A stretch of 64,000 nucleotides of DNA from an uncultured Ruminococcus sp. (GTDB taxonomy: Bacteria; Bacillota; Clostridia; Oscillospirales; Ruminococcaceae): NCBI RefSeq assembly GCF_934476685.1, contig NZ_CAKSNX010000001.1:496001-560000 (forward strand), written 5' to 3'. The notes below the pieces were generated by a model, which made no database searches, was not told where the DNA came from, and saw nothing but the letters and a program-made list of their open reading frames with translations. Positions 1 through 8,023 of this stretch are shown piece after piece. Each line of letters opens with the position of its first letter. The first letter of the stretch is position 1. Position numbers and translations under genes: made by a program.

Positions 1-1738
1 CTGTGACGTTGTATGGCTCTCATCAAATTCTGATGTTGCTACTATCGACAACAGCGGTGTTGTAACAGCTCACGATGTAGGCGTTACAACTATCACACTC
101 AGATCCGGTTCAAAGTCTGAAAGCTGTCTGCTCTATGTTACATATGCAGCAACAAACTTCACTATCGACGCAATTCCGGATCAGGTTTATTCACCTCTTG
201 CACAGGAATATGTTCCGCTCCCTGTTGTTACTATCCCTGCAATGAACAAGGAACTCGTTAAGGACGTTGACTACACTATCGAGTATGTAAACAACACAAA
301 GGTCGGTACTGCAACTGTCAAGATCGCAGGTATCGATCCTTACACAAGCACAAAGTCTGTTACATTCAAGATCGTAAAAAGACCTCTTACAGATGCAGCT
401 GTCGTAGTAGATACTATCGACGATCAGCAGTACACAGGTACAGCTATCACTCCTGAGCCAGTTGTAAAGTGTCAGGGCGTTATCCTCAAGAAGGGTACAG
501 ACTACACTGTAAGATACTCAAACAACACAAAGGTAGGTACTGCAACAGTAACTATCACAGGTGCAGGCAACTACACAGGCAGCACAGCGGTTTCATTTGA
601 TATCAAGTGCGCACACAAGAACTCAAAGGTAACTATCACTAAGGAAGCTACCTGCGAAGAGGACGGCTCAGCAGTTTACGACTGCTCCGACTGCAAGCAG
701 AAGGTAACAGAAGTTATCCCTAAGCTTGGTCACAATGTAACTTCATACACAGTTACAAAGCAGCCTACACTCACAGCAGCAGGCACAAAGACAGGCAAGT
801 GTACAAGATGCGGAAAGACAGTTTCAGTTTCTATTCCTAAGCTCGTAAACATCTCATCCGCAACAGTTACACTTTCTGCTCAGTCATATGCTTACACAGG
901 CACAGCTAAAAAGCCTTCCGTTACAGTTAAGCTCAACGGTACAACACTTAAGTCAGGTACAGATTACACTGTTTCCTACAAGAACAACACAAATGCCGGT
1001 ACAGCTACCGTTACTGTTACAGGTAAGGGCGCTTACGGCGGAAAAGCTTCAAAGAACTTCGCTATCACAGCCGCTTCACTTTCAAACTTCACAATCACAG
1101 TAGGAAACGGCTCAGGTACAGAGTTCTTCAGAGGCACAAGAATAAAGCCTGTTGTAAAGGTAACAAACGGAACAACAGTTATCCCTTCAACAAACTACAC
1201 AGTAGTATATCTCAACAACCTTTCTGTTGGCACAGCAACTGTTAAGATCACAGGTAAGAATGGTCTTAAGGGTACTGTAACAAAGACATTCGATATCGTA
1301 CAGCGTTCTATCGCTAACTGCGACGTTGAATTTGAGTATGCAAAGTACTATTTCACAGGCGCAAGACTTAAGCCTAACTTCAAGGTTTACTGCAACGGCG
1401 TTGAAATGTACAGCGGAAACTACACAGCAGTTTACTCAAATAACCTGACAGCAGGTACAGCTACTGTTACTCTCACAGGTATGAAGAACCTTAAGGGTAC
1501 TGTTACAAAGACCTTTAAGATCCTCCCACGTTCAGTATCAGGCTGCACAGTAAATCTCACAAAGAATACTTCAAACAAGTATAAGCCAAACGTAAGCGTA
1601 GCATACTACGGCAGAGAGATCTACAGCGGAAACTATACAGTTTCATACTCAGCTGTAAAGAACGGACAGGTAACTGTTAAGATCACAGGTAAGAACAGCC
1701 TTTCAGGTACTGTTACAAAGACATATACAGTTTCATAA
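1..1738 (+). CDS. Repeat-rich secreted surface protein with Ig-like domains (5' end outside window)
   Basis: The reading frame is open from base 2, so the start and any signal peptide lie upstream. The first 60 or so residues look like a bacterial Ig-like (BIG2) domain, with SNSDVATIDNSGVVTA and TTITLRSG. After that come at least five divergent modules of about 75-90 residues. Each carries a GTDYTVSYKNNT- or GNYTAVYSNN-type strand and ends in GTATVTITG, then a KNLKGTVTKTF-like strand. Near residues 205-280 of the visible part are two short modules with paired Cys (CSDCKQK and CTRCGKT), possibly small metal-binding or Cys-rich stalk units. There is no C-terminal anchor: the protein ends on a beta strand. 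The architecture suggests an extracellular stalk or adhesin; any catalytic domain would be upstream. The composition is rich in Thr, Lys and Asn. Function is unknown. Confidence 0.8.
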   Translation, partial: CDVVWLSSNSDVATIDNSGVVTAHDVGVTTITLRSGSKSESCLLYVTYAATNFTIDAIPDQVYSPLAQEYVPLPVVTIPAMNKELVKDVDYTIEYVNNTKVGTATVKIAGIDPYTSTKSVTFKIVKRPLTDAAVVVDTIDDQQYTGTAITPEPVVKCQGVILKKGTDYTVRYSNNTKVGTATVTITGAGNYTGSTAVSFDIKCAHKNSKVTITKEATCEEDGSAVYDCSDCKQKVTEVIPKLGHNVTSYTVTKQPTLTAAGTKTGKCTRCGKTVSVSIPKLVNISSATVTLSAQSYAYTGTAKKPSVTVKLNGTTLKSGTDYTVSYKNNTNAGTATVTVTGKGAYGGKASKNFAITAASLSNFTITVGNGSGTEFFRGTRIKPVVKVTNGTTVIPSTNYTVVYLNNLSVGTATVKITGKNGLKGTVTKTFDIVQRSIANCDVEFEYAKYYFTGARLKPNFKVYCNGVEMYSGNYTAVYSNNLTAGTATVTLTGMKNLKGTVTKTFKILPRSVSGCTVNLTKNTSNKYKPNVSVAYYGREIYSGNYTVSYSAVKNGQVTVKITGKNSLSGTVTKTYTVS

Positions 1739-1780
1739 GCTTAACTGAGCTGCAAAACTGAAAAGATTTGTCATAAAGAA

Positions 1781-1820
1781 GGGCCTCCCGAAAAGCAAAA
1801 GCTTTCGGGAGGTCCTTTCG
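1781..1820. terminator. Rho-independent terminator shared by two convergent genes
   Basis: A 13-15 bp stem (CCTCCCGAAA pairing with TTTCGGGAGG) has a short loop and sits between the surface-protein gene and the convergent serine hydrolase gene. T-runs are weak on both sides, but the stem is strong and the position fits. Confidence 0.8.
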
Positions 1821-1840
1821 TTTGTATTGGATCAATGGGT

Positions 1841-3013
1841 TCAGTCGAGTGAACTCCATATCATATTATAAAGAGTTTTTACTGTTCTTGTGCAGCCTGA
1901 GCCTGCGAGCTGGATAAAATACAGCATAGCCATATCTTCAACAGGGTCTATTGCAAAATAACAGCCCATCCAGCCGTCCCAGCCGAACTGTCCCTCTGAG
2001 CCGCAAAGTCCCGACTCAGTCACATTTTGATGTACACGCATAAAGCTGCCGTAGCCGTATCCCTTCATGCTGTCCCAGTCAACGCTTTTCAGCTGCTGTT
2101 CGTTGAGATAATTCTTTGTCATAAGCTCAACAGTCTTTCTGCCGAGTATTCTCTTTCCGTTGTATTCGCCCTTGTTCATAAGCATTTTTACGAACTTCGA
2201 GTAATCGTTCAGAGTGGAAACAAGTCCTGCTCCGCCCGATTCAAAGGCAGGCGGCTTTCTGTAATCCGTAAGGCAGAGGTGGAAATGCGTGAAAGGTCTT
2301 ATACCGCCGTCAGCATATTCATAAGCCTGTGCGAGCCTTGAATATTTCTCTTCGGGGATATAGAAGCCTGTGTCGTTCATTCCGAGAGGAGTGAATATCT
2401 CCTTGTCGAAAAATTCGCCCAGAGTCATTCCCGATACGACCTCTATAACTGCGCCCATTATATCCGCCGATGCGCCGTACATCCACTTTTCTCCTGGGGT
2501 GAAAGCAAGAGGCTTTTTACCCATTTCAAGAGCAAATTCCTTTGTGTTCAGCAGCTTTCCGCCTTTGAGGTAATTTTCCGACTGCATACCCCAAAGCGCA
2601 CCTACCGCCTGTCCTGACGGGTGTCCGTCTGGGTAGGATATGCCCGATGTCATTGAAAGAAGATCACGGATAGTTATGTCACGCTCCGCAGGACGTTCGC
2701 CGTTTTCGTCCAGTACCATAGGGTTCTCGAAAGTCGGCAGATACCATTTTAACTGATCGTTGAAATCCAACATTCCACGCTCTATCAGTATCATTGCAGC
2801 CACAGCGGTGACAGGCTTTGTCATGGAGAAAAGCCTGAAGATAGTATCGTCTGTCATAGGGATAGCGTTTTCCTTATCAGCCATGCCGATATTCTTTTTG
2901 AAAACAGTTTCGCCCTTGTGTATAACGGCGATCTCTGCTCCCGAAAGAACGTTTCCGTTTATCTCCTTTTCTATGGCAGGGACAATGTATTTGAAATTTT
3001 CGTACATATACAA
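1841..3013 (-). CDS. Serine hydrolase of the class C beta-lactamase / EstB fold
   Basis: The 390-residue protein has the hallmarks of the penicillin-binding-protein-like serine hydrolase family. S63-M-T-K66 in the segment FRLFSMTKPVTA is the SxxK nucleophile/general base motif, and PGEKWMY (Tyr near 179) supplies the second catalytic motif in W-x-Y form, as in EstB-type esterases. The length suits the single-domain family. No signal peptide is visible, so it is probably cytoplasmic. The substrate cannot be read from sequence: esterases, D-aminopeptidases and true class C beta-lactamases share this fold, and the W-x-Y form favours an esterase-like enzyme. The gene has its own promoter and a GGAGG site before the ATG. 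It sits downstream of a regulator gene in the same orientation. Confidence 0.85.
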   Translation of the reverse strand: MYMYENFKYIVPAIEKEINGNVLSGAEIAVIHKGETVFKKNIGMADKENAIPMTDDTIFRLFSMTKPVTAVAAMILIERGMLDFNDQLKWYLPTFENPMVLDENGERPAERDITIRDLLSMTSGISYPDGHPSGQAVGALWGMQSENYLKGGKLLNTKEFALEMGKKPLAFTPGEKWMYGASADIMGAVIEVVSGMTLGEFFDKEIFTPLGMNDTGFYIPEEKYSRLAQAYEYADGGIRPFTHFHLCLTDYRKPPAFESGGAGLVSTLNDYSKFVKMLMNKGEYNGKRILGRKTVELMTKNYLNEQQLKSVDWDSMKGYGYGSFMRVHQNVTESGLCGSEGQFGWDGWMGCYFAIDPVEDMAMLYFIQLAGSGCTRTVKTLYNMIWSSLD

Positions 3014-3040
3014 ACCTCCATAATAAAATATGTTATGGAA

Positions 3041-3069
3041 ATTATATCACATACTTTTTCCGTTTTCAA
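3041..3069 (-). promoter_or_regulatory. Promoter of the serine hydrolase gene
   Basis: On the minus strand a TTGAAA -35 (3064-3069) and a TATAAT -10 (3041-3046) are 17 bp apart, about 28 bp upstream of the start codon. Confidence 0.7.
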
Positions 3070-3098
3070 GCCGCTCTGCGGAATTATTCGTGAACATT

Positions 3099-3710
3099 TT
3101 AAATATACTGATAACAAAGTCCCTCGGCGGCAGAATACCAGACAAGCTTTCCGTGAGCGAGCATAGGTATGCGCACCTGAAGATCCCATTCGGGATAAGT
3201 TTTTCTCATAAATATAGTGTCGCCTGTCAAAAGTGCGCAGAAAGAGATGTAATTTTCTTTCGTCATTTCGTGATCTGAGGATATAAAATATTCTCCGTCT
3301 ATCTTTTCAACACGAAGTTTTTCACTTTCCTCAGCTTTTCTTGGTGTCAACGGAGAAAGCGACTTCCCGCAGCAGCTTATCTCACCGCCGCCCAGAGATG
3401 TCAGCACATTGCCGCAGTTTGGGCATACATAAAATTTAAGGTCTTTCATATTTCCTCCCTGTTGTTGATTTTCATTCATTTCGCCTGTTAAAAGCACCTG
3501 CACAGGTACGGAGAATATCTCCGCAAGGTTATAAAGCTGTGGAAGATCGGGCATACCGCTGCCACGCTCCCATTTTGAAACAGCCTTGTCGCTGACAAAA
3601 AGCTGCTGCGCAAGAGCCTGTTGAGTAAGTCCCATTTCAGTTCTCAGCTTTTTTATAAACTCACCTGTCTTTATGATGCTTTGGGGATCGGCAATATTTG
3701 TTTTCTTCAA
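3099..3710 (-). CDS. XRE-family HTH regulator with a zinc-ribbon and desulfoferrodoxin-like C-terminus
   Basis: Residues 15-70 form a classic XRE/Cro helix-turn-helix (MGLTQQALAQQLFVSDKAVS, then KWERG). A Gln-rich linker follows, then residues 90-115 with CPNCGN and CCGKS, a rubredoxin-like or zinc-ribbon knuckle. The last 70 residues, starting at DHEMTKENYISF, resemble the HPMxxxHYIxW strand of superoxide reductase / desulfoferrodoxin domains. Most iron-ligand histidines are absent, so reductase activity is unlikely; a binding or sensing role is possible. The start is TTG at 3710, chosen for the AGGAGG 11 bases upstream. It lies just upstream of the serine hydrolase in the same direction and may control it. 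The HTH assignment is firm; the C-terminal assignment is only a resemblance. Confidence 0.8.
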   Translation of the reverse strand: MKKTNIADPQSIIKTGEFIKKLRTEMGLTQQALAQQLFVSDKAVSKWERGSGMPDLPQLYNLAEIFSVPVQVLLTGEMNENQQQGGNMKDLKFYVCPNCGNVLTSLGGGEISCCGKSLSPLTPRKAEESEKLRVEKIDGEYFISSDHEMTKENYISFCALLTGDTIFMRKTYPEWDLQVRIPMLAHGKLVWYSAAEGLCYQYI

Positions 3711-3832
3711 TTTTGCTCTTACCTCCTTTTCTCAGTCTGTTATCCATTATAGCAGAATATCCTGCTTTGTGCAATAAACGCTTAGTAGAATCAGCAGAAA
3801 TTAAAAGCGGTAGAATTTTGTTGCTTTTTTAC

Positions 3833-3884
3833 TTGACATAGTATGTTAGCTGTGGTAAACTTAAAAAAGATAGCTAAGGCTAAC
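3833..3884 (+). promoter_or_regulatory. feo promoter with candidate iron-regulator operator
   Basis: TTGACA (3833-3838) and TAAACT (3856-3861) are 17 bp apart. Just downstream, 3871-3884 reads TAGCTAAGGCTAAC, and GTTAGC occurs at 3845-3850 inside the spacer. These resemble half-sites of the DtxR/IdeR box (TTAGGTTAGCCTAA type). Promoter support is good; the operator identity is inferred from resemblance and from the iron-uptake genes it controls. Confidence 0.65.
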
Positions 3885-3918
3885 TTTTGACATAAACTGA
3901 CTTGAACGGAGGAAAATA

Positions 3919-4158
3919 ATGACGTTGGATAAATTGCCGATAGGAGAATCGGCGGTAATAAAAAAGGTAGGCGGCGAGGGCGCACTGCGTTTAAGGCTGC
4001 TGGATATGGGTCTGACCTCCCGAACAAAGGTAACGATGCGGAAGATCGCACCTATGGGCGATCCAATAGAAATAAATATACGGGGTTATGAACTTACCCT
4101 GCGTATCGAGGACGCTATGAATATCGAGCTTGAACCGACAGGAGGGGATAAGAAATGA
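3919..4158 (+). CDS. feoA: FeoA, small SH3-like subunit of ferrous iron transport
   Basis: This 79-residue protein has the usual FeoA length and pattern: LPIGESAVIKKVGGEG, LRLLDMGLTSRTKVTM, PIEINIRGYELTLR. FeoA is a cytoplasmic SH3-fold protein thought to modulate the FeoB GTPase. The start is an ATG with GGAGG six bases upstream. Its stop codon overlaps the feoB start by four bases (ATGA), so the two are translationally coupled. It is the first gene of a three-gene ferrous iron uptake operon behind a strong promoter with a possible metal-responsive operator. Confidence 0.95.
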   Translation: MTLDKLPIGESAVIKKVGGEGALRLRLLDMGLTSRTKVTMRKIAPMGDPIEINIRGYELTLRIEDAMNIELEPTGGDKK

Positions 4159-6164
4159 GATTTGCCTTAGCAGGAAATCAGAACTGCGGTAAGACTACGC
4201 TGTTCAATGCCCTCACAGGTTCAAATCAGCACGTCGGAAATTTTCCGGGCGTAACTGTTGAACAGAAGATAGGTCAGATAAAAGGGACAAAGGATTGCTC
4301 TGTGGTGGATCTGCCGGGAATATATTCTCTGCGGCCTTATACGCAGGAGGAGATAGTTACTCAGGAGTATATCCTGAAAGAAAAGCCTGACGGCATAATC
4401 AATATCGTTGACGCAACCAATATTGAAAGAAATCTGTATCTCACCCTCCAACTGCTTGAACTGCGTGTGCCGATGGTGCTTGCGCTCAATATGATGGACG
4501 AGGTAAGAGCAAACGGCGGAACGATAGATGTGGCAATACTTTCGGCTGCGCTTGGCATACCTGTTGTCCCTGTAAGTGCGGCAAAGGGCGAGGGCGTGAC
4601 GGAGCTTATCGACAAGGCTATGGACGTGGCGAGAGAACGCAAAAAGCCTGTTGTAACGGACTTCTGCGCAGATGATTCACCTGTCCACAGATGTATACAC
4701 GCTGTTGTGCATCTTATAATGGATCATGCGGTGAGGATAAATCTTCCGCCGAGATTTTGTGCGACAAAGCTTATAGAGGGCGACGACGATATGGCGCAGA
4801 AGCTTGCTCTTACGCAGAATGAGCTTGAACTTCTTGAGCATTGCATAGTCGAAATGGAGAACGAATCGGGCTTTGACCGCAACGAGGCTCTGGCGGATAT
4901 GCGCTATACATTTATCGAAAAAGCGGTGGAACTTTCGGTGGTGAAATGCCACGAAAGCAAGGAACATATCCGAAGTGTGAAGATAGACCGTATACTTACA
5001 GGAAAATATACGGCGATACCTGTGTTTATCGGCATAATGCTTACGGTGTTCTTCCTTACGTTCAATGTTATCGGTTCGTTCCTGTCGGATCTGCTGTCCA
5101 TGGGCATAGACAAGCTGACGGAGCTTGTGGATAAAGGTCTGACCGCATACGGCATTAACCCTGTTGTACATAGCTTAGTTATAGACGGAGTTTTTGCGGG
5201 CGTGGGAAGTGTTTTAAGCTTTCTGCCAATAATAGTTACGCTGTTTTTCTTCCTTTCCATACTGGAAGATACGGGATATATGGCGAGGGTAGCTTTTGTA
5301 ATGGACAAGCTGCTGCGAAAGATAGGTCTTTCGGGACGAAGTTTTGTGCCTATGCTGATAGGTTTCGGCTGTTCAGTTCCTGCGATAATGGCAACAAGAA
5401 CGCTGGTTTCCGACAGGGACAGAAAGATGACGATCCTCTTGACTCCATATATGAGCTGTTCGGCAAAGATACCAATATATGCTGTGTTCTGCGCAGCGTT
5501 TTTCCATAAGTATCAGGCGCTTGTGATGATAGGACTTTATCTTACGGGAATGGTGCTTGCGGTAGTTGTGGCGCTTATATTCAAGAATACTGCTTTCAAG
5601 GGAAAACCTGTTCCGTTTGTAATGGAGCTGCCGAATTACAGACTGCCTTTCGCAAAAAGCGTCGGACTTCTTCTGTGGGATAAGGCAAAGGATTTTATTC
5701 AGAGAGCATTTACCGTAATATTCCTTGCGACAATAATCATATGGTTTTTGCAGAATTTTGATACAAGACTTGATCCGGTCAGCGACTCTGCCGACAGCCT
5801 TCTTGCCCTTATCGGAAGATTTATCGCACCGCTGTTCACTCCGCTGGGATTTGGCGACTGGAAAGCGGTCACATCGCTTATCTCAGGCTTTACAGCCAAG
5901 GAGGCCGTTGTCAGCACCATGAGCGTACTTATGAACACCAGTACGGCGAACCTCGGAGCAGTTCTTTCGGGAGCGTTCAGCACGCTTTCCGCAGTAAGTT
6001 TCCTTATATTCACCCTGCTTTATACCCCATGTGCAGCTGCGGTGGCGGCAATAAAGCGTGAACTTAATTCGGGACTTATGACCATAGGCGTGGTAATAAT
6101 GCAGTGTACAGTAGCGTGGGTATGTGCATTCGCAGTTTATCAGATAGGAAGTCTGCTGATATGA
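4155..6164 (+). CDS. feoB: FeoB, ferrous iron transporter with N-terminal GTPase
   Basis: The 669-residue inner-membrane transporter starts with a G domain: G1 GNQNCGKTTLFNA, G3 DLPGIYSL, G4 NMMD. A helical spacer follows, then the FeoB core from about residue 280. The two Gate motifs are visible with their pore cysteines (IGFGCSVPAIMATR and TPYMSCSAKIPIY), as is the FTAKEAVVSTM segment. The length matches full FeoB. The protein imports Fe2+ under anaerobic or microaerobic conditions. It overlaps feoA by four bases upstream and the Cys-rich small gene by four bases downstream. Confidence 0.97.
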   Translation: MRFALAGNQNCGKTTLFNALTGSNQHVGNFPGVTVEQKIGQIKGTKDCSVVDLPGIYSLRPYTQEEIVTQEYILKEKPDGIINIVDATNIERNLYLTLQLLELRVPMVLALNMMDEVRANGGTIDVAILSAALGIPVVPVSAAKGEGVTELIDKAMDVARERKKPVVTDFCADDSPVHRCIHAVVHLIMDHAVRINLPPRFCATKLIEGDDDMAQKLALTQNELELLEHCIVEMENESGFDRNEALADMRYTFIEKAVELSVVKCHESKEHIRSVKIDRILTGKYTAIPVFIGIMLTVFFLTFNVIGSFLSDLLSMGIDKLTELVDKGLTAYGINPVVHSLVIDGVFAGVGSVLSFLPIIVTLFFFLSILEDTGYMARVAFVMDKLLRKIGLSGRSFVPMLIGFGCSVPAIMATRTLVSDRDRKMTILLTPYMSCSAKIPIYAVFCAAFFHKYQALVMIGLYLTGMVLAVVVALIFKNTAFKGKPVPFVMELPNYRLPFAKSVGLLLWDKAKDFIQRAFTVIFLATIIIWFLQNFDTRLDPVSDSADSLLALIGRFIAPLFTPLGFGDWKAVTSLISGFTAKEAVVSTMSVLMNTSTANLGAVLSGAFSTLSAVSFLIFTLLYTPCAAAVAAIKRELNSGLMTIGVVIMQCTVAWVCAFAVYQIGSLLI

Positions 6165-6325
6165 GTGTTGCTGATTATGTAATTGTGGGCATACTTCTGC
6201 TTTGTGTGGTGCTTGCGGTAAGATATATCGTAAAGCAGAAAAGGTCGGGCGGCTGTATAGGCTGTTCGGGCTGCGGCTGTGCAGGCTGTGAAAAAGCAAA
6301 GGCGAAAAACACAACTGAAAAGTAA
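6161..6325 (+). CDS. FeoB-associated Cys-rich membrane protein
   Basis: This 54-residue protein begins MSVADYVIVGILLL, giving one transmembrane helix, followed by a basic stretch and then a Cys-rich tail (GGCIGCSGCGCAGC). This is the layout of the FeoB-associated Cys-rich family. The chosen ATG at 6161 overlaps the feoB stop as ATGA; longer in-frame versions would start inside feoB and lack a sensible leader. The role is not established; a metal-handling or FeoC-like function next to FeoB is the usual guess. The tail has six cysteines in 14 residues. Confidence 0.85.
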   Translation: MSVADYVIVGILLLCVVLAVRYIVKQKRSGGCIGCSGCGCAGCEKAKAKNTTEK

Positions 6326-6340
6326 AACCAAACATAAAAA

Positions 6341-6371
6341 ATGCGTCTGCTGATATTTTCGGCAGACGTAT
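6341..6371. terminator. Terminator between feo operon and convergent MATE gene
   Basis: A stem of TGCGTCTGC pairs with GCAGACGTA (6341-6350 with 6362-6370). It is preceded by an A-run and followed by TTTT, so it can work on both strands. Confidence 0.8.
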
Positions 6372-6384
6372 TTTGTGTGCATAT

Positions 6385-7731
6385 TTATTCGGCTATCTTG
6401 CCCGAACGGACGCTCTTATTTGAGAAAAATGCAATGGCGAGAATTACAGCCATTCCTGCCCATACAAGCGGTTCGGAGATGATTATTCCGTCATATCCCA
6501 TAAGCGGAGCAAGATACCATGCTACCGCAAATTTTCCCGCAAGCTCCAAAAGGCTTGAAAGTATAGGCGAAACCTTTGCGCCGATGCCCTGCAAAGCATT
6601 TCGGAACACAATCACCACTCCGAGAATAAAATAGCAGGCGGTGTTGAATTTCATATATCTTGTAACTGTTGAAACTATGGCAGGGTCGTCAAGGCTCGTT
6701 ACAAGTCTTGTAAGCTGAGGGGTGAAGAGCCATGTCACTAGCACAACTATGGCTGACCATATCCATGTGATAAGCGTTGCTTTAAGAACACATTCCTTTA
6801 CCCTCTTCATTTTTCCTGCGCCGTAGTTCTGCCCTGCAATAGTGGCGGCGGCAGCACCGAGGACGGATATGGTGAGCATATACATTTCGGATATCTTTCT
6901 TGCCGCTGTGTGCGCAACTATTATCTTAGAACCGAAGTTGTTTATTGCTCCCTGCATTATGAGCGTGCCTATTCCAACGAGGGATATCATCAGTCCCATA
7001 GACGCTCCGCTTGCATACATATCGCCGCACAGCTTCTTTTCCGGAATAAAATCCTCTTTGTGTGGGATAAGCAGTCTGTGCTTTCTGAATATGTATATTA
7101 TGCAAAGCACCACCGATACAGCCTGCGCAATAAGCGTAGCATATGCCGCACCCTCAACGTCCATCTTAAATCCGAGAATGAAAAGTATATCCAATCCCAC
7201 ATTAAGAATAGTTGCGATAATGAGGAATATAAGCGGTGATACTGTATCGCCTATGGCTCTCAGACAGGCAGCGCAGACGTTATACATCATTGTGATGAGC
7301 ATTCCTGCAAGTATTACTGCGATATAAGCCTTAGCCTGCGGGATAATTTCATCAGGAGTATTGAGCGCTCTGAGGAGGGGAGTAAGAAAGCAAAGGCTTG
7401 CCGCCGTCAGAACTGCTCCCGTTGCCACACCGAGGGTAATGCTCAGCCCCACAGTTTTTCTCATTCTGTCAAAATCCTTTGCACCGAAAAATCTTGCGGT
7501 CACAAGCGCAAAACCGTTTGTAAGTCCGTTGAGAAATCCCACTATTACAGAATTCAATGCAGATGTCGCACCAACCGCCGCAATAGCGTTTTCGCCTATG
7601 AACTGTCCCACTATACGGGTGTCGGCGAGATTATAAAAAAGCTGAAAAAGATTGCCTAATAGCAGCGGCAGGGCAAAGCTTATTATAAGCCTGAACATAC
7701 CGCCTTTTGTCAGATCCTTAATACATATCAT
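6385..7731 (-). CDS. MATE-family multidrug / metabolite exporter
   Basis: The 448-residue protein has about twelve hydrophobic helices in two halves, the standard MATE length. The N-terminal half carries the family signature (PLLLGNLFQLFYNLADTRIV, then VGATSALNSVI). The second half shows the matching IAGQNYGAGK motif near residue 295. These exporters use Na+ or H+ gradients to expel cationic drugs or metabolites. The ATG at 7731 is preceded by AAGGAAAGGA. It converges on the feo operon and diverges from the nuclease gene, with no sign of a shared operon. The substrate is unknown. Confidence 0.92.
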   Translation of the reverse strand: MICIKDLTKGGMFRLIISFALPLLLGNLFQLFYNLADTRIVGQFIGENAIAAVGATSALNSVIVGFLNGLTNGFALVTARFFGAKDFDRMRKTVGLSITLGVATGAVLTAASLCFLTPLLRALNTPDEIIPQAKAYIAVILAGMLITMMYNVCAACLRAIGDTVSPLIFLIIATILNVGLDILFILGFKMDVEGAAYATLIAQAVSVVLCIIYIFRKHRLLIPHKEDFIPEKKLCGDMYASGASMGLMISLVGIGTLIMQGAINNFGSKIIVAHTAARKISEMYMLTISVLGAAAATIAGQNYGAGKMKRVKECVLKATLITWIWSAIVVLVTWLFTPQLTRLVTSLDDPAIVSTVTRYMKFNTACYFILGVVIVFRNALQGIGAKVSPILSSLLELAGKFAVAWYLAPLMGYDGIIISEPLVWAGMAVILAIAFFSNKSVRSGKIAE

Positions 7732-7913
7732 TCCTTTCCTTACTTATAAGCGCAGTACGCATTTCTGACATTCTGCGTAAACCTATAATATATTATCATT
7801 TAAGTTGGAACAATTCATCAAATATATGTGAAAACTTATCGTTTTTAAGAACGTCGAAAAAAGTTTGATTTATGATAATTATGCAGTTTGTACAAAAATT
7901 ATACCAAAACTCC

Positions 7914-7971
7914 TTGATTTTTTACACTGACTATGCTATACTATAAATAAAACATAGTTTAAACTACGTTT
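7914..7971 (+). promoter_or_regulatory. Promoter with 22-bp palindromic operator over the transcription start
   Basis: TTGATT (7914-7919) and TATACT (7937-7942) are separated by 17 bp. A palindrome at 7950-7971, AAACATAGTTT followed by AAACTACGTTT, has one mismatch between its arms. It starts 7 bases after the -10 box, so it would cover the expected start point. That is a classic repressor position. The rest of 7732-8023 shows nothing else recognisable. Confidence 0.7.
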
Positions 7972-8023
7972 TATTGCAAGATCCTATTCTTGTTTTTTCC
8001 TATTTGAAACGGAGGTATGTAAT

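Noticed and set aside
4677..5171. Antisense frame inside feoB
   Set aside because: It opposes a clear FeoB coding region and has no start signal or family match.
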